A stretch of 64,000 nt of DNA from Chionoecetes opilio (GCA_016584305.1 JACEEZ010019081.1:517001-581000); one strand, 5' to 3'; positions 1-12,699 are shown, counted from the first letter of the stretch. The notes: generated by a model from the sequence alone, not told the origin. Made by a program: numbers and translations.

Positions 1-509
1 CTGCCACCGTCTGACCTGCGTGTACATGTTCGGCCGGCCCACCACCGAACCAAACCCTGCATTTACCAAACTAATTAGGTAAATCCCCGCATATATTGGA
101 CTGGCACAAAAAGTTTGTTAAAGCCAAAATTTGTTACATAGAGGTCCGTAAAAGCGGTGTTTTACTGTACTTCAAACATGTTGTCTTCTTCTGAATCTTC
201 CCGTGTCCTCTTGTGGCTCTTACATCCCATACATGTGTGTATTCCCTCATTTCCGCCATGGCTCTGAACACCCCCATCTCCCCCTTCTCTCTTTTCCTTC
301 CACAAAGTCAAAGTCCTTATGAGGCAAAGTTGCTGCACTGGAAACCATCTATGTGGATGCTTTGTATCATGTATGTGTGTGTGTTTACTTGTGTGTGTAT
401 GTATAACGATGGATCAGCACCACTATTCACTAGCCTTGTAAATTAGGATTTGCAAATAAAATGCATGGATTTTTGCTGGTAATAATTTTTACTGAATCCT
501 GACTGTATA

Positions 510-547
510 TGTATATATATATATATATATATATTATTTTATATATA

Positions 548-595
<48 letters not shown>

Positions 596-600
596 TATAA
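510..600. repeat. (TA)n microsatellite
   Basis: TA repeats with single-base breaks near 534, 546 and 556. Confidence 0.95.
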
Positions 601-974
601 AATAAGATGTGAATTTCCACAGTTCTTAACAGTTATAGTGATTTCATGAATGTAACCATCCCACAAATGTTGAGGGCTACCACTTGTTGAATGATCAGAG
701 CATTTAGGGTGATGATCTATTCTTTATCATAAACTCTCCACGCATTATGTAGTGGGGAAAGATGGCTTCAATTGAATTTTTTTATATATCTTAACTTTTC
801 ATCAAGTAGGTACAGTAGGTCTACTTTGTGAAACCATGTTACATAGGCCACTGTATTGGAATAACTGAATGCAGAGTTAGATTGATATCCAACATGTTTA
901 TTTGTGCAACACTTTCTTTCATGTTTTGAATAGGTAGCATTACACCTATGTAAATACATTGTTAAATTGTGCAG

Positions 975-977
<3 letters not shown>

Positions 978-1071
<94 letters not shown>

Positions 1072-1090
1072 GTGTGTGTGTGTGGAGGGG
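978..1090. repeat. (TA)n then (TG)n microsatellite
   Basis: TA repeats from 978, broken at 1022-1024, then TG from 1071 and a G-rich run at 1085-1101. Confidence 0.95.
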
Positions 1091-2639
1091 GGGGAGGGGG
1101 GGATGGATGGGTATGTACTATAACAATAGGTAACATTGCAATTCTACTCAATACGCTTCTGGTCCCTCCTAGTATAGTTAAGGCTGTCAACAATGGATTC
1201 ATGGATCTGACCAAGTTGTGTGTATAAAGATAACTTTCATTAGAGTGTATCAAAGTGCTGATGTATATATACATGTATACATATATATAGTATTTCCTCT
1301 TTATGAGAATCAGGTTACGTTCCTGAAAACCCGATCGTATAGCGAAGCATCATGTATCGAAACTGACTCTGTTGGGCTTAATATTGGAGGCACTAGAGCT
1401 TGCAGGCTGCGTAGAAGACATCACGGATCGCAAAAGCAAACAATATATATACATATGTGACTCGCAGAGCAGGATGTATGAAATATGTGTGCAAGCAGGT
1501 GTTGAATGTTTTTTGTGAAAGATGAAAGAGAAACATTCCAGAGTCTATACAATGCAGTATTACATAAATAAGACTAATTTAAACGAGTCTTTCCTTAATT
1601 TGATAGTCATAACAAAGGACAGTAATGTAAGCTGACTTGGTTCAGAGCACAGCCATGTAACCAAAGTCACGGAACACTGAACGCTGTGGCCTTGAGGTAG
1701 AGAAGCACGTTAGGGCAGCGCGACAACCTCCCACAACATTTTTGATGAGGGCAAAAAGGATAAAAAAAATTGATGGGGCTAACTGATGGGGCAAACCTGT
1801 GCTTGTATAGAAAAGTTGGTTGAGCTAAGATTGAACTATATTGAGTATTGTATTTCATTATAGCAGTGTATGTGGTATACTTATAGAGCTAAAGTAGGAT
1901 GCAAAGACTGTCAGTTATAGAGTTCCATAGTCTTATGACAGTGAAAAGTACACTTCAGCCACTAAATACAAAATCCATTCAGTGACAAGCATATTTGTGT
2001 AGGTACTTGTTTTCAAGGTATTGAAAGCATTCATGGGTACCTGGCGAGGCTGATACAGACGTTTAGGCTCACTGAAACATACTCACATGTTAAGGAATGA
2101 TGGCTCAATACTACAACTGTCTGCCTTTTGTAATAGCATTCTGGTTCAGTTTCCTTGCAATGATTTTCTGTTACCAATCGAATTACTTTATTTTGTTAAT
2201 CATAGAATTATGATTGTCTATACTTAATGATGTTAAATGCTCAAGTGTCATTGTGGCTAATTATTCTCTCTTCTCCATTTTCTGTGCTATTTAATAGTTT
2301 TTTTTTTTACTTTTTTTCCTCAACATAGATTACTCTGAAGTAAAATCATTGTTACTTCAATATTATCAAAAGCTCTAAGCTAAAAGGTGGATATTAAAAG
2401 TTAATTTCCTGTATTGTGAATCATGATGACACTATTTGTAGTTTGGTCAAATACACAATAAAGTCATAATAACTTGAAGCTGTTGATCTGCTATTAGCAC
2501 GTTGCATACACACCAAGCTTATGTTCACAGTGACTATAAAGCATCAACAATTTACAAAACTTGACAAAAAGAACAAAATGATTATGATCTCTCATGAAGT
2601 TGTTGTGCTGCCGTGTTTCCCCCAAAGCTCCCTGTCACT
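1091..2639. other. AT-rich region, no gene recognised
   Basis: Only short, unconvincing open frames occur. Around 1305-1420 the text 'caggttacgttcctgaaaac' and 'cgatcgtatagcgaagcatc' resembles ends of Tigger-like MITEs, but no matching opposite end was seen. Confidence 0.4.
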
Positions 2640-3330
2640 CCGCCTGTCACTTCCCTCTATTCTGATTTCTCTTCTCTAGCCAATGTTCTCGTCTTCCATC
2701 TGGTTCCTAATTGGTCCCTTCAGCCCTTCAATCTATTCTATCTTCAATAATAGCATTTTATGTGGTACTTTGTCGAATACTTTTTTTTTTAATCGAGGTA
2801 TATGTAGTCTGCCCATCCATCCCTTTATTGTGCCAATCGTTTCTTAATATTTCTTTATTGATTCTCTCATCAATCATTCTAGAATAAAAACTGAAGTTGC
2901 TAACACATGACCTCTCTTTTCTAAATCCAAATTGCCTGTCCGTTTGTACCTCTCCTCTCTCCAAGTATTCTGTCCACTTTTTCTTTATAACATTTACACA
3001 GATTTTACATACATACATACTATGCTGGTCAATGACACATGACTATAATGAAGTGGTTGATCTTTGTTTCCATTTTTGTATTTAGGTAAGTGTTCCATCT
3101 TGGATCTTTTCCACTCTTTTGGGACTTTCCGTGATTTCAATGAGCATTCAATTATGTAATGGATTGGTATGACCAGAACTCATCTACATTCGTTTAGAAT
3201 ATAACCTAACGCTCCGTCTAGTCCTGTTGCTTTTCTCTTTTCTAATTCTTTCATCCGTTTCAATATCTCCTCTCTGCTTGTCTTGATTTCCCATACCTCC
3301 GTCTCCCTCCTCTCTCCCAATGGTTGCCTA
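2640..3330 (-). mobile_element. LINE reverse-transcriptase fragment
   Basis: The minus-strand frame at 2758-3018 reads 'CVNVIKKKWTEYLERGEVQT', 'DRQFGFRKERSCVSNF' and 'FYSRMIDERI', a typical non-LTR RT segment (motifs 1-2). Sequence to 3330 continues the upstream RT region with broken frames. It is degenerate and lacks the catalytic YxDD part, so it is non-functional. The GT run at 3335-3357 follows. Confidence 0.75.
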
Positions 3331-3379
3331 AGCTGTGTGTGTGTGTGTGTGTGTGTGTAATTACCTAATTGTTACCTGA

Positions 3380-4740
3380 TTACATTCCTACAGGATTGGG
3401 TCAAACTCGTTATGTACCGTCCTTTGATACTGTTTTATCCTATTAGTCTTTAAAGCTCTGTATACTGTTGGCACACCTGACTTCTTCCGCTACATCAATA
3501 GGTTCTGCTGATCTATTGCTGTCTGGAAGCTTAATTTTGCACAATCTTTATTCAATCTTTTCTTATATAATTTCTCGCTATGTTCTCTTAAATATGATGA
3601 TTGTCTAAGTATAACAAAATCCTTCATGTAACTTTTTTTTGCTCCTTCGACAAATTTATATAGCAAGATCATGTCCCCTCTTTTTCTTCTTTCCTCTCAT
3701 ATTGGTAATTGCTGTTTATTAAGTGTTTCTTCATTGCTTTGGTCTCTCAGGCCACCCACCTGCCCTTTGTACCTTCTCAATATTAACATGTTTTTTTCTT
3801 TCAAATGTGGCTTTCATACCACAGCTGCATATTCCCTCTTTCGTCTTTTGAATGATGTGAATATCTTTTTCTTATTACTTTCTCATTGATGTATCTAAAG
3901 GCTACTCTTCTGTTTGATATGAGATTATATATATTAATTATTTTTTCCATTTATATGGTCTTCTGGTGAAAGTCTGCTATTGATAATTACTCCTAAATCC
4001 TTCTCCTTGTCCGATGCCTGTAAAATATTGCTCTCTAGTGTGTGTGAGAGACAATGTTTTGTGAATATACGAACATATGAAAACCTGATCAAGCTATCAC
4101 TGTGTAGTTTGTTATCTAGTCATGTGTTCTTTGAAAATCTGGTCACCTGCGTCTGTTAATACTTCATGAATACGTATGTTATTTATAACTCGTGCTTCCT
4201 TGGTTCCCAAGCAGTTGTTTCTAAATACTTGTGAAAATTGAATTATTTCAATTTCAAAAAGTATGAAGTACTTTGGAGTTACTGGTTGGGAATTGTATAG
4301 ACAAAAAACAATGAAATTTTATAGGTGATGATGCACTGCAAAGGCTTCTCACTGGTATCAAAGCCTCTTTCAGTAAGTGCATTACCCAAAAAATTTAGAT
4401 TCTGTATAAACGCTCAGACCGAGTTGGCAGAACCAACATTTTAGGGTCCAGTTGTAATGTCCGTGTTTTATAAGTGACCATTCACAGGCCTGTTGGAGGA
4501 GCACATCAGTGGAGATTCCTGATTAGATGGCACGTCATATTGCATCACTAAATGTTGAAAACTTTACTTGTGGTTTGCTAGTGGAATTATGTTTTTATTG
4601 ATAATATAAGTTAGAAGACTCTTATGGATCCTTTCTCAAAGAATGAAGTACATAAGAACATAAGGAAGCTACAAGAGGCCGGGAGACCTACACGAGGTAG
4701 TTCCTGTAAAGTAAAAGTAGCTTCTCTTGCTCTTTCATAT
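3380..4740. repeat. degenerate repeat tail and unassigned AT-rich DNA
   Basis: No gene is recognised. At 4648-4710 is a repeat segment, 'acataagaacataaggaagc' followed by 'gagacctacacgaggtagtt'. It recurs at about 40730-40800 near the unknown gene's second intron. This core is common in decapod repeats (LINE or SINE tail). The rest of the stretch shows only short open frames. Confidence 0.5.
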
Positions 4741-4744
4741 ATGT

Positions 4745-5815
4745 ATATATAGAGTACTCGGGGAAAGTCTTGACCGGGTAGCCTGGAGTGGCCAAGACCT
4801 ATTTCCAAAAAAGATGTTCCCGTTTTGGGTGAACGAATAGGGCGAAGCGAAAATTATTGTCCACCACCATGTGTTGGTAGGCTGCCCCTGCTGGCTGTGT
4901 GCATCCCATGGCCTGGTAGGGTTAGGTGTGCTGGCTGTGTGCATCCCAGGCCCGGCAGTGTTAGGTGTGCTCAGTATGCTGGTGAAGGAGGAGGTTGTCC
5001 CCTCGGGTGTCACCTCATGATCATGTACTTTTTTGTTTTCAGATATCCCCATACTGATTTTATGATACCATTACACATAATATCCCTGGAGGTAAGGAGG
5101 TTACCCCGCTTATTACCTCCAGAATACTTGGAAGTTAAGAATTTAGGGCACCGGACCAATGAGAAAGCTGATTCAACCGTGGTCAGTCATCGTTCAGTGG
5201 GACGTTGGGTTGCCGGGTGCCATGCGGGAAGTGGCATTGTCACACCAACCCACAAACCTGGCCCTCGGAGGCCAAAGAAGAACTCCCTCATGCAAAGAAC
5301 ATCATCAAGAGGAAGTTAGAGAAGAATTCTCTCTTGACTATATTCGTTGCACAAGAGATTTTTGGCCTCCCAGAGAAAAGTTTGTGACAATGTGCCTGAT
5401 TGAACAATGACTAATACCACTTAAATCAGCCATTTCTTTCATCTGATGTCCTGCATTCTTCAGTGCAACTATTCTGGAGACAATATCCATGGTTAGCTCC
5501 TTACTTCCAGGGATATCATGGGACGGGGCCACAAAAAAAGTGTGGGGATGCCTGGACCCCCCCCCCATCCCCCGATCACAAGGTGCCACCAGAAGGGACA
5601 GCCCCCCCCTCTGATAGCTTACCAAACACAGCCCGGCCACGTGATGCCCACAGCCAGTGTGGGCATGTACTATGACATCTTGACGGCCAATAATATTCCC
5701 ATATTTGTTCACCTCAAATGGCAACAACTTTTCAGGCCAAGTCTTGGCTGACCAAGGCTGCCTGGACAAGACTATCCAAGAGCACTGTGTATATTCATGC
5801 ATGTACTATACTGCT
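4745..5815. mobile_element. Tc1-like fold-back element with two inverted transposase fragments
   Basis: Left (4750-4800) and right (5730-5795) ends are inverted repeats sharing AAGTCTTG and GTACTC/GTGCTC-type blocks. On the plus strand 5050-5320 encodes a Tc1 N-terminal helix-turn-helix remnant ('RSVGRWVAGCHAGSGIVTPT', 'HKPGPRRPKKNS'). On the minus strand 5338-5540 encodes another N-terminal remnant ('MDIVSRIVALKNAGHQM', 'SHCSIRHIV'). No DDE catalytic domain remains, so it is a dead, palindromic derivative. Confidence 0.7.
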
Positions 5816-5829
5816 CAGTGAAAAGTATC

Positions 5830-8200
5830 TTATCAAATTTTCTAACTGTGATAGTTTACTCACTTGTCTTAACTTAATTATGTTGAGCTTTCAACAGAAT
5901 TTGTGTATAAATTTATTCCATCAGATCAGGGTGGCAGTTACTGTACTGTATCAACAGGTAGAAAACTTGGGCTGACTGGGGAAGGAGAGAGGATAAAAGC
6001 TTCTTTTCTTGCAAATTACTTTAATACAGGGCCTTTATGTATGTATAAAAGAAACGGGCAACCCCATAACTCACATTTGTGTTAAAGCAGCCTCATGTGC
6101 ACTTTTATGCCCCAGGGAAGAGGTTAAAGCTGAGGATGACACAAACACACACAGTTTTCAGTATCGATATATTGATGTGTAGAATGACCTGGACAGGGGG
6201 AGAGTAATTGACAAGAATATTCATGATTTCAAAACTAAGATCAACCAAAGGAGCTACGAAGAAGGGACCCCACGAGTATAAGTCATTTCCCGAATACCAC
6301 AACTAGGTAAATACACATTATTGGTGTGTGGCTAAAGCTCTACTCATTCCCAGTCATTTACATCCATGAAATCTTTCCCTAAAAAATAATGTCTGCATGA
6401 AGGAAACTGAGGAACTTGGGGGAAAGCAGCATGACTGCATAGATCAACATTTTTCTTCATTCTGAAATAACAGCCATGATATAACAATATTCCCTCACTA
6501 TGGTAAAAGGAATTCTCTATGAAAGCTGTAGAGATGCCTTGCATATAGTATTGTTCTTGAGGAAGGCAATGATATCTGAATTACTCCACATGAATAATTT
6601 TTCTCCTACAACATCTATAATGAAGTAATGATTTTAATTGGCTGAGTAGTACACAAAACAAATAGGGATAGAGTTTGTTGACTGTCATAACATGTGCCCA
6701 TCAACCAGCACCTACGCTTCCAGCCATGGTTTGTTTTCACCACGTGAAGCTGGAAGAAGTACATCAAGAGACCAGATTCATATAGGCTTTCCCATGCTGT
6801 AGATAAATGTTTATCAATAGTCAGAAATGCAAAAGGCAGCCAGATGACGAATGGAAACATGACAAGTGTAAAATATGCAAAGTTTTGTTTAGATATTTAT
6901 GAAGATCACAAATTTCTTTCGCATGGATACTTTCCGTTTTATTTATTTATTTAAGGCGAGGGTATATCAAACTCCAGCCATCCCTCTCCCCTCCCCCAGA
7001 TCTTGCTCTGCAGGCTAACTGATACATCTGTATGGCAAAGGTGACCCTGTCATTTCCCCAGGAGGCTCAAATCCTCCCTGGCCTCTATTTGTTGCAGCCC
7101 TGTACCAGATATATAATGTTTTAGATACGTATTGTGAAGTGGTATATCTACTTACACTGTTTATAACCATGAAAGTTGTTAGCGAAACAGTATAAAGTGA
7201 TTTTAGATTGTGCAATATAGTTCACTATGTTTTGTATAAAGTTATCTATTGTACAGTGAAGATGCTGTTATGTGCAATAGTTTCTAGTCCATGTTCCGAA
7301 ACATTTTTTCAAATACTGTTGATGCACCCTATACAGTCATACAGACCCCCATGCACTTGGGTCTCCTCAGGCCTGCTAGAATAGTTATAGACAGCTTCTG
7401 TGTCATGAAACAACACCTAAGAATTAAGATGGTTTCATGGAAAGTTGTCTGTATGAACCAGCTGTGCCAACATTGTCCCGGTCTCATTGAGCACACAGCT
7501 GGACCACAGTTCAAATGGGTTGATTTCATGAACATACAATATAACTAGAGAATTGTGATAGCTAGATCATATTCCAGTGTGTACAGCTGGTTATGTTTTC
7601 TAGTTGATGTACTTATTTCCTCCTTTGATTGTGTTGTCAGTGCTGACTTCACAATGTTTAGAAGGTTAAGCTGAAGTGGTTGAGCGACCCCTTTTAGTAG
7701 TATTTTCTAGAACAAAAAAGGTAACTTTGTTTACATGAAAAGTTTAATGTATTTTCATACTCAATATACTGTATATCATAAAACACTTTGTGCCAGACAC
7801 AGCACGAAGAGCAACATGACTGGAGTTTTTAACTGGCGGAAAGTCTTCTACGCAGCGGCAAGTCATGATATAGATATTGACCCAAGACTGATACCCCTGT
7901 CACTGTTGATGGGGACACGTACTGTAGGATGATGGCTAACTAACTCGAGGCCGTTTTCTGCAGTACTTAGGGTATGTTTGTGTACATCTAGAATATTCAG
8001 TCATAACTTGTTATACATGACATTTCAATTAAATGAAGAATAGCTTTCAGTACTCCAGTTTATTTGCTGCCTGTATGTGTATATCAGTACAATAAAAGCT
8101 AAAAGAATACTGGCTGCTGATTACATCCGTGAGTGTTCACTTTGGTAACTTATTTGTTTCAGTAAGCCAAGGTAGCATTGAACAAGGGACAACTATTAAT
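5830..8200. other. intergenic region, no gene recognised
   Basis: No supported exon. At 6110-6310 is a degenerate decapod repeat tail ('cgaataccacaactaggtaa') related to 62085-62140. A TTTATTTATTTATTTAA block lies near 6940. The rest is unique-looking AT-rich DNA with short frames. Confidence 0.45.
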
Positions 8201-8263
8201 GTGACCCGAAGCGTAGGGGATGAAAGCAAACCTCTGACCTAGACCTTCATCAGTCAAGACAAT

Positions 8264-8518
8264 GGCCCGTACCAAGAGTCATGATGAAGGTCGAGCGACG
8301 ACCTTCGTCGACTAAGGAAGAGTACCATAAAAGGGATATTTTTCGGAACAAAGAGCAGCGACGAAGGTCGGCACGAAGACACGGGGGTACCCGTGTCTTC
8401 GTGCCGACCTTCAACCGTCGTCGCTGCTCTTCGTTCCGAAAAATATCCCTTTTATGGTACTCTTCCTTAGTCGACGAAGGTCGTCGCTCAACCTTCATCA
8501 TAACTCTTGGTACGGGCC
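8264..8518. mobile_element. near-perfect 255 bp palindrome (fold-back MITE)
   Basis: Arms of about 122 bases start GGCCCGTACCAAGAGT on the left and end with the complement on the right. They meet near 8390 at a GGGTACCC centre. The only notable difference between arms is a 7-base gap (about 8367 or 8415) plus a few substitutions. Both outer flanks read 'aat', a possible 3 bp target duplication. There is no ORF of meaning; frames on the two strands mirror each other. Confidence 0.88.
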
Positions 8519-8915
8519 AATGGCTTTTCATCTTCAGCTTTAAATAATAAGTATTCATTGGTGTCAAAGTAAGAGCAATTTCAAAGTACGTACATAATTA
8601 CATATATGCTGTACGTTATGTTGAATTGCAGCTGAGTAATGAATCTCTACCTTCTTAAGAGCTGCCTATACGAGTACTTGTTGTAAACTCATCCAATTTT
8701 GTTTTCAATTACTGATATATTTGAAATACTTATATCTTTTGGATAATTTTTTTCCGATGAGAATGATAATTTTACAGTGAGTGATAAAAAATTATGTACA
8801 CTCATTATATATTCATGGTATGATACTATGTTAGTTTAGTGGAGATGAAACATCAAACATCACTGTTTTAGTGACACTTAGTTCACAAGGTTCAATATGA
8901 ACCAAAGTAATGATA

Positions 8916-8996
8916 CACACAAACCTCGATTTCCCGGACCTCCATTTCCCGGATATCGGATTTGCCGGACAAAATCCGAGGTCCTTATGTCAGTCC

Positions 8997-9062
<66 letters not shown>

Positions 9063-9848
9063 TTGAAATGCCTGGTCCTGTTCGTAAATTGACAAAGTTG
9101 TCCGGCGGTCCGAGCGTCTCCTGTCACCCCTGGTCAGTGTCCGCACCTCCCGCCAGGTGGCAGCATGCTCAGCGGTCGTATTGTTTACATTTGGGCACAC
9201 GACACTCACGGTTCATCTGCACAGCCTCCGTCAGTCCCCTGGCCCCCACTGCCCCTGGTGCAGGAACATCTCTGAGACTATTGAACACTTTCTGCTGCCT
9301 CCCGCCAGGTGGCAGCATCCGCAGCGGTCGTATTGTTTACATTTGGACACACGACACTCACGGTTCACCTGCACTGCCTCTGTTAGTCCCCTGACCCCCA
9401 CTGCCCCTGGTGCAGGAACGTCTCTTGAGACTATTGAACACTTTCTGCTGCCTCCCGCCAGGTGGCAGCATGCTCAGCGGTCGTATTGTTTACATTTGGG
9501 CACACGACACTCACGGTTCATCTGCACCGCCTCCGTTAGTCCCCTGACCCCCACTGCCCCTGGTGCAGGAACATCTCTTGAGACTATTGAACACTTCCTG
9601 CTGCCTCCCGCCAGGTGGCAGCATGCTTAGCGGACGCAAAAGTCCGCGGCGGGGTAGTTGATATTGGCGGTTGCCGGACAGTAAATACTAGAGTTGGATA
9701 CACGTCCGGGGGTGGGTAATGGCATCAGACTTTTTTTTTTTTTTTTTTTTTTTTAGGGGATAATTCCTGGACCGTTGCGATTCCCTGACTTTTGCGGTTC
9801 CCGGACCAGTGCTCCCCACTATTAGTCCGGGAAAACGAGGTTTGTGTG
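8916..9848. mobile_element. Tigger/pogo-like DNA element (copy 1) abutting the ARV1 stop codon
   Basis: The terminal inverted repeats read CACACAAACCTCGATTTCCC on the left and the complement of CACACAAACCTCGTTTTCCC on the right, each flanked by TA (8914-8915 and 9849-9850). A TA target and an 'ACCTCG' end fit the Tc1/mariner Tigger/pogo group. The interior has no transposase. It holds a 59-base poly-T (9001-9059), a second T run near 9731, and a ~153 bp tandem repeat. That repeat encodes a LINE-type zinc-knuckle tail (CPWC...ETIEHFLL). The right end lies one base from the ARV1 stop codon. Confidence 0.8.
9151..9632. repeat. 153 bp tandem repeat inside Tigger-like copy 1
   Basis: Units start with CGCCAGGTGGCAGCAT at 9151, 9303, 9456 and 9609 (the last partial), a period of 152-153 bp. 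Each carries the zinc-knuckle coding piece (PHCPWCRN/AGTS). The other two Tigger-like copies have fewer units (two diverged units in copy 2, one in copy 3), so amplification is copy-specific. Confidence 0.9.
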
Positions 9849-9851
9849 TAC

Positions 9852-12573
9852 TTACAAATAATATGATTCATACATTTTGATCAGAGGTGTCTGAAGGATG
9901 TAAGAAGAGGATGTGCTGATGACGGCAGCCATCACCACCACCACACTGCTCTCACGCTTCCCTGCGTTCAGAGCAGCTGTAAGGTAAGGAAAAAGCAAAT
10001 AAAACTTTTACTCAACGAATCATTAGTTAAAATGGATCCTGTAATATAATTCACAAAATGAAAATGTTCTTGTTATGACTTCATTGTACAAGAGACTCAA
10101 ACATTTTCTGACCAATATGTCACGGCTTCTCATGCCCAGGACCATGCTGGCTACACTCGTTGAGTCTTAAAGGATCCAAGGTAATGACTTCTAAGGAAAC
10201 TTGATGTTGTTTCTTGATGACTCAGAACTTTTAGGCTTAATTTTGAGCAGCTTATTTATATACTGAATGGCTTCTGTTACTTGGGAGGCCTTCCACTGAA
10301 GACATTGTGCATTACATTTTGTGTATGGGAAGTTTAATTAAAAAATTCTCATTGGCACAAGACAACAAGGACTAAGCACACAGTGGTTCATTCATGACGG
10401 TTCCCATCTGTTACAGGTGTAAGTGTATTATAATAGATGTCTGTTCTATCTTGAAGTTTTCATGGCAATGCTGGGAACAGGGAACACAGCTCTTAGCTTT
10501 ACTACCTCACATTTTAGCCACCACTATTTTATAATGGTCTTTTCCACAATACAGTGCAAAAATGAGATTTTATTGCATGAAAAAAAAACTATTGCCTAAA
10601 GAAAGAAAAAAAATACACAGTTTAATCATGTATTATAGTATGTACACATGTAAGCTTTCAGGTGCAGTGAGAGCAGGGATGTGACACTCACCTCTTGTGC
10701 TTTGTATGGAGGAGATGATGATGAAGACATGGACGAGAGCCTGGAAGACCAGACTGGGCGCCTGGTACCAGATGATGGCTGCAACATTGGCCAGTCTCCC
10801 ATACTGACCAAGAAGCAGTCCGTTGTAAAGAGGCGATAACGGACTTCTGTAAGAAAACAAAATTGATCTGACAATGTGTAAGTATATAATATAAACATAC
10901 AAGTGTACTTACTGCCCATATATATACAAGGAGGCACATCAGAGAATTTACTACATTCTGTTATAAAGGATTAAATTTCCACTTATAGATGGAAATTTGT
11001 AATCAAAGCTTCATAACTAGTTTCTTATTAAAGCTTTGCATCTCAGGATGGTGCTTGCCAGACTCGTCAAGTACTACAGGAGAAAAATACATTTGGCTGA
11101 GCTCAGTGGCATAGCAGTTACTATGCTACAATTATTCTAGTCATTGTTCCATCAAGAAGAAACTGAAGGAAAATTATGTACTTTTATTCATTTATTGAAC
11201 TACTATGTACTTACCTACCTATTGTGACTCCTCATCCAAAAGTACAGTACAATTATTGCTCCAAAGATACCAATTTCTGAAAGGAAGATAGAGGAAATAC
11301 ATGTAATTTTGAGGACTTTCAATAATGTATGGAATATGGGTGCAGTACAGTATGTGAAGCTAAATAAACTTATACGTCAAGAATGATCAATCTATAACGG
11401 CCTACCGATGGCAGTCAACAGGCACATGATGTAGAGGTAGACTTCATTATCCTTGATCCCCGTGGTGGGACTGAAGGCGTGGCTCAGACTGCTCCAACGC
11501 ACATAACCCTCACTCAGGAGGAGGGCCACGCCAAGCTTCATGTAGAACTGTGGGGTCTGCAAAAATAGAGTATGAACTTTTGGATGAGGAGTCATAATAG
11601 GTAGGTAAGTACAAAGTAGTTCAATTAATTAATAAAAGTACATAATTTTCCTTCAGTTTCTTCTTCTCTTTCTTTTTCCTTCAGTTTCTTCTTTCTTGAT
11701 GTACTTTATCTATTTATTCATGGGTTGTCTTTCTTTTCTTTGATTTTTGTTTGTTAGTTATTTTCTGCAGCAATCTGTCATTCTTATCTTCTTAATGTAT
11801 TAATGTGAATGTTGAAATTTTGAGTCGCCTTGTGTCGCTCGCTAACAGGGATAATTGCACTCGCCTACTTAGTATCTGATGCTACTCGTACCCTCTGCCG
11901 TGGTGGTACAGTAAACAGCTCCGTGAAGCCCGTTTGTATTTATCAATAATGTAAGTACAGTACCTATAAAAGTGAAGTGTCAGCTGTCAATATCAGGCAG
12001 GCAGATTATTTTCTAAAAGCCAAACATTATATACTGCATTTTTGCATCTCATATAATAATTCTGCTGCAGTAATCCTCTATAACTCAGCTAAACAAAATA
12101 GAAATTGAATAGCAGGTATACATACAAGTGGAAAAATAGAAAAATACTCACAAAATTGTCTGCATTGAATAGTATATGCCTGTACACTGCAATATCCTGA
12201 AGCAGCATGTCCATGAAGATGATGCTCCTCTCGCACTCCACGTACCGATCCACCGGCTGCCCGCACGACGCCTGAAATGAAGACCTTGTTAACAAGATGT
12301 GGTAAAAACATGCTTCATGTTGACTAAAAGATATACTACTGTGATATAATTGGCACTCTGAACTGAAATGTACACTATAAACTCAAACACTGTATATCCT
12401 ACACTAAGGTCAATACATTAAAGTAAATACAACTTATTGAATATTATACAAAGTTACTTAAAACTCACACAATCGAGAAGTCTGATAAAATCTCCATCAC
12501 TCTTCTTAAATAGAGCTTTGGCAGGAGTGAGACAGCTGATACACCGCTTCCGCCACGCACTGCTGCTGTCCAT
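9852..12573 (-). CDS. ARV1: ARV1 homolog, ER lipid/sterol homeostasis protein, 6 exons
   Basis: Exons in transcript order are 12469-12573, 12152-12271, 11406-11556, 11219-11276, 10692-10846 and 9852-9976. The total is 714 nt (237 aa plus stop). All borders are GT/AG and the frame closes at every junction. The Arv1 homology domain is at the N-terminus: a CISC zinc pair (residues 11-14), a second pair 'CASCG' at the exon 1/2 join, then 'PVDRYVECERSIIFMDMLL' and 'YRHILFN', the family signature. Several hydrophobic segments follow ('LYIMCLLTAI', 'IGIFGAIIVLYFW', 'LVFQALVHVFIIISSI'), as expected for an ER membrane protein. Family members act in sterol and lipid distribution in the ER. The human protein is somewhat longer (about 271 aa), mostly at the N-terminus. 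The start is the ATG just before the first zinc pair. It is divergent to ATP5MG. A Tigger-like element begins a few bases after the stop codon, and intron 2 holds an antisense copy of exon 4. Confidence 0.93.
11575..11667 (+). repeat. antisense copy of ARV1 exon 4 3' end and its donor
   Basis: This ~92 bp segment is the reverse complement of about 11158-11243 with a few mismatches. It shares 'cttttggatgaggagtca', 'aataggtaggtaagtaca' and 'cataattttccttcagtt'. The copied part covers the end of exon 4 (11219-11276) and its donor. It sits in intron 2, right before exon 3 in transcript order. Confidence 0.87.
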
Positions 12574-12699
12574 TTCTGCCACACCCACCATCAGCTGTTC
12601 TTGGTTCTTGGTGGTGGTAAAGGGCTGTGAAGGTCTATTCGACCCTATTCACCCTGGCGTAGCACTATGGAGTGATTACAAGCGTGACAGCTGACCAGT

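Noticed and set aside
8250..8567. Two Arg-rich ORFs on opposite strands
   Set aside because: They are mirror translations of the palindromic MITE.
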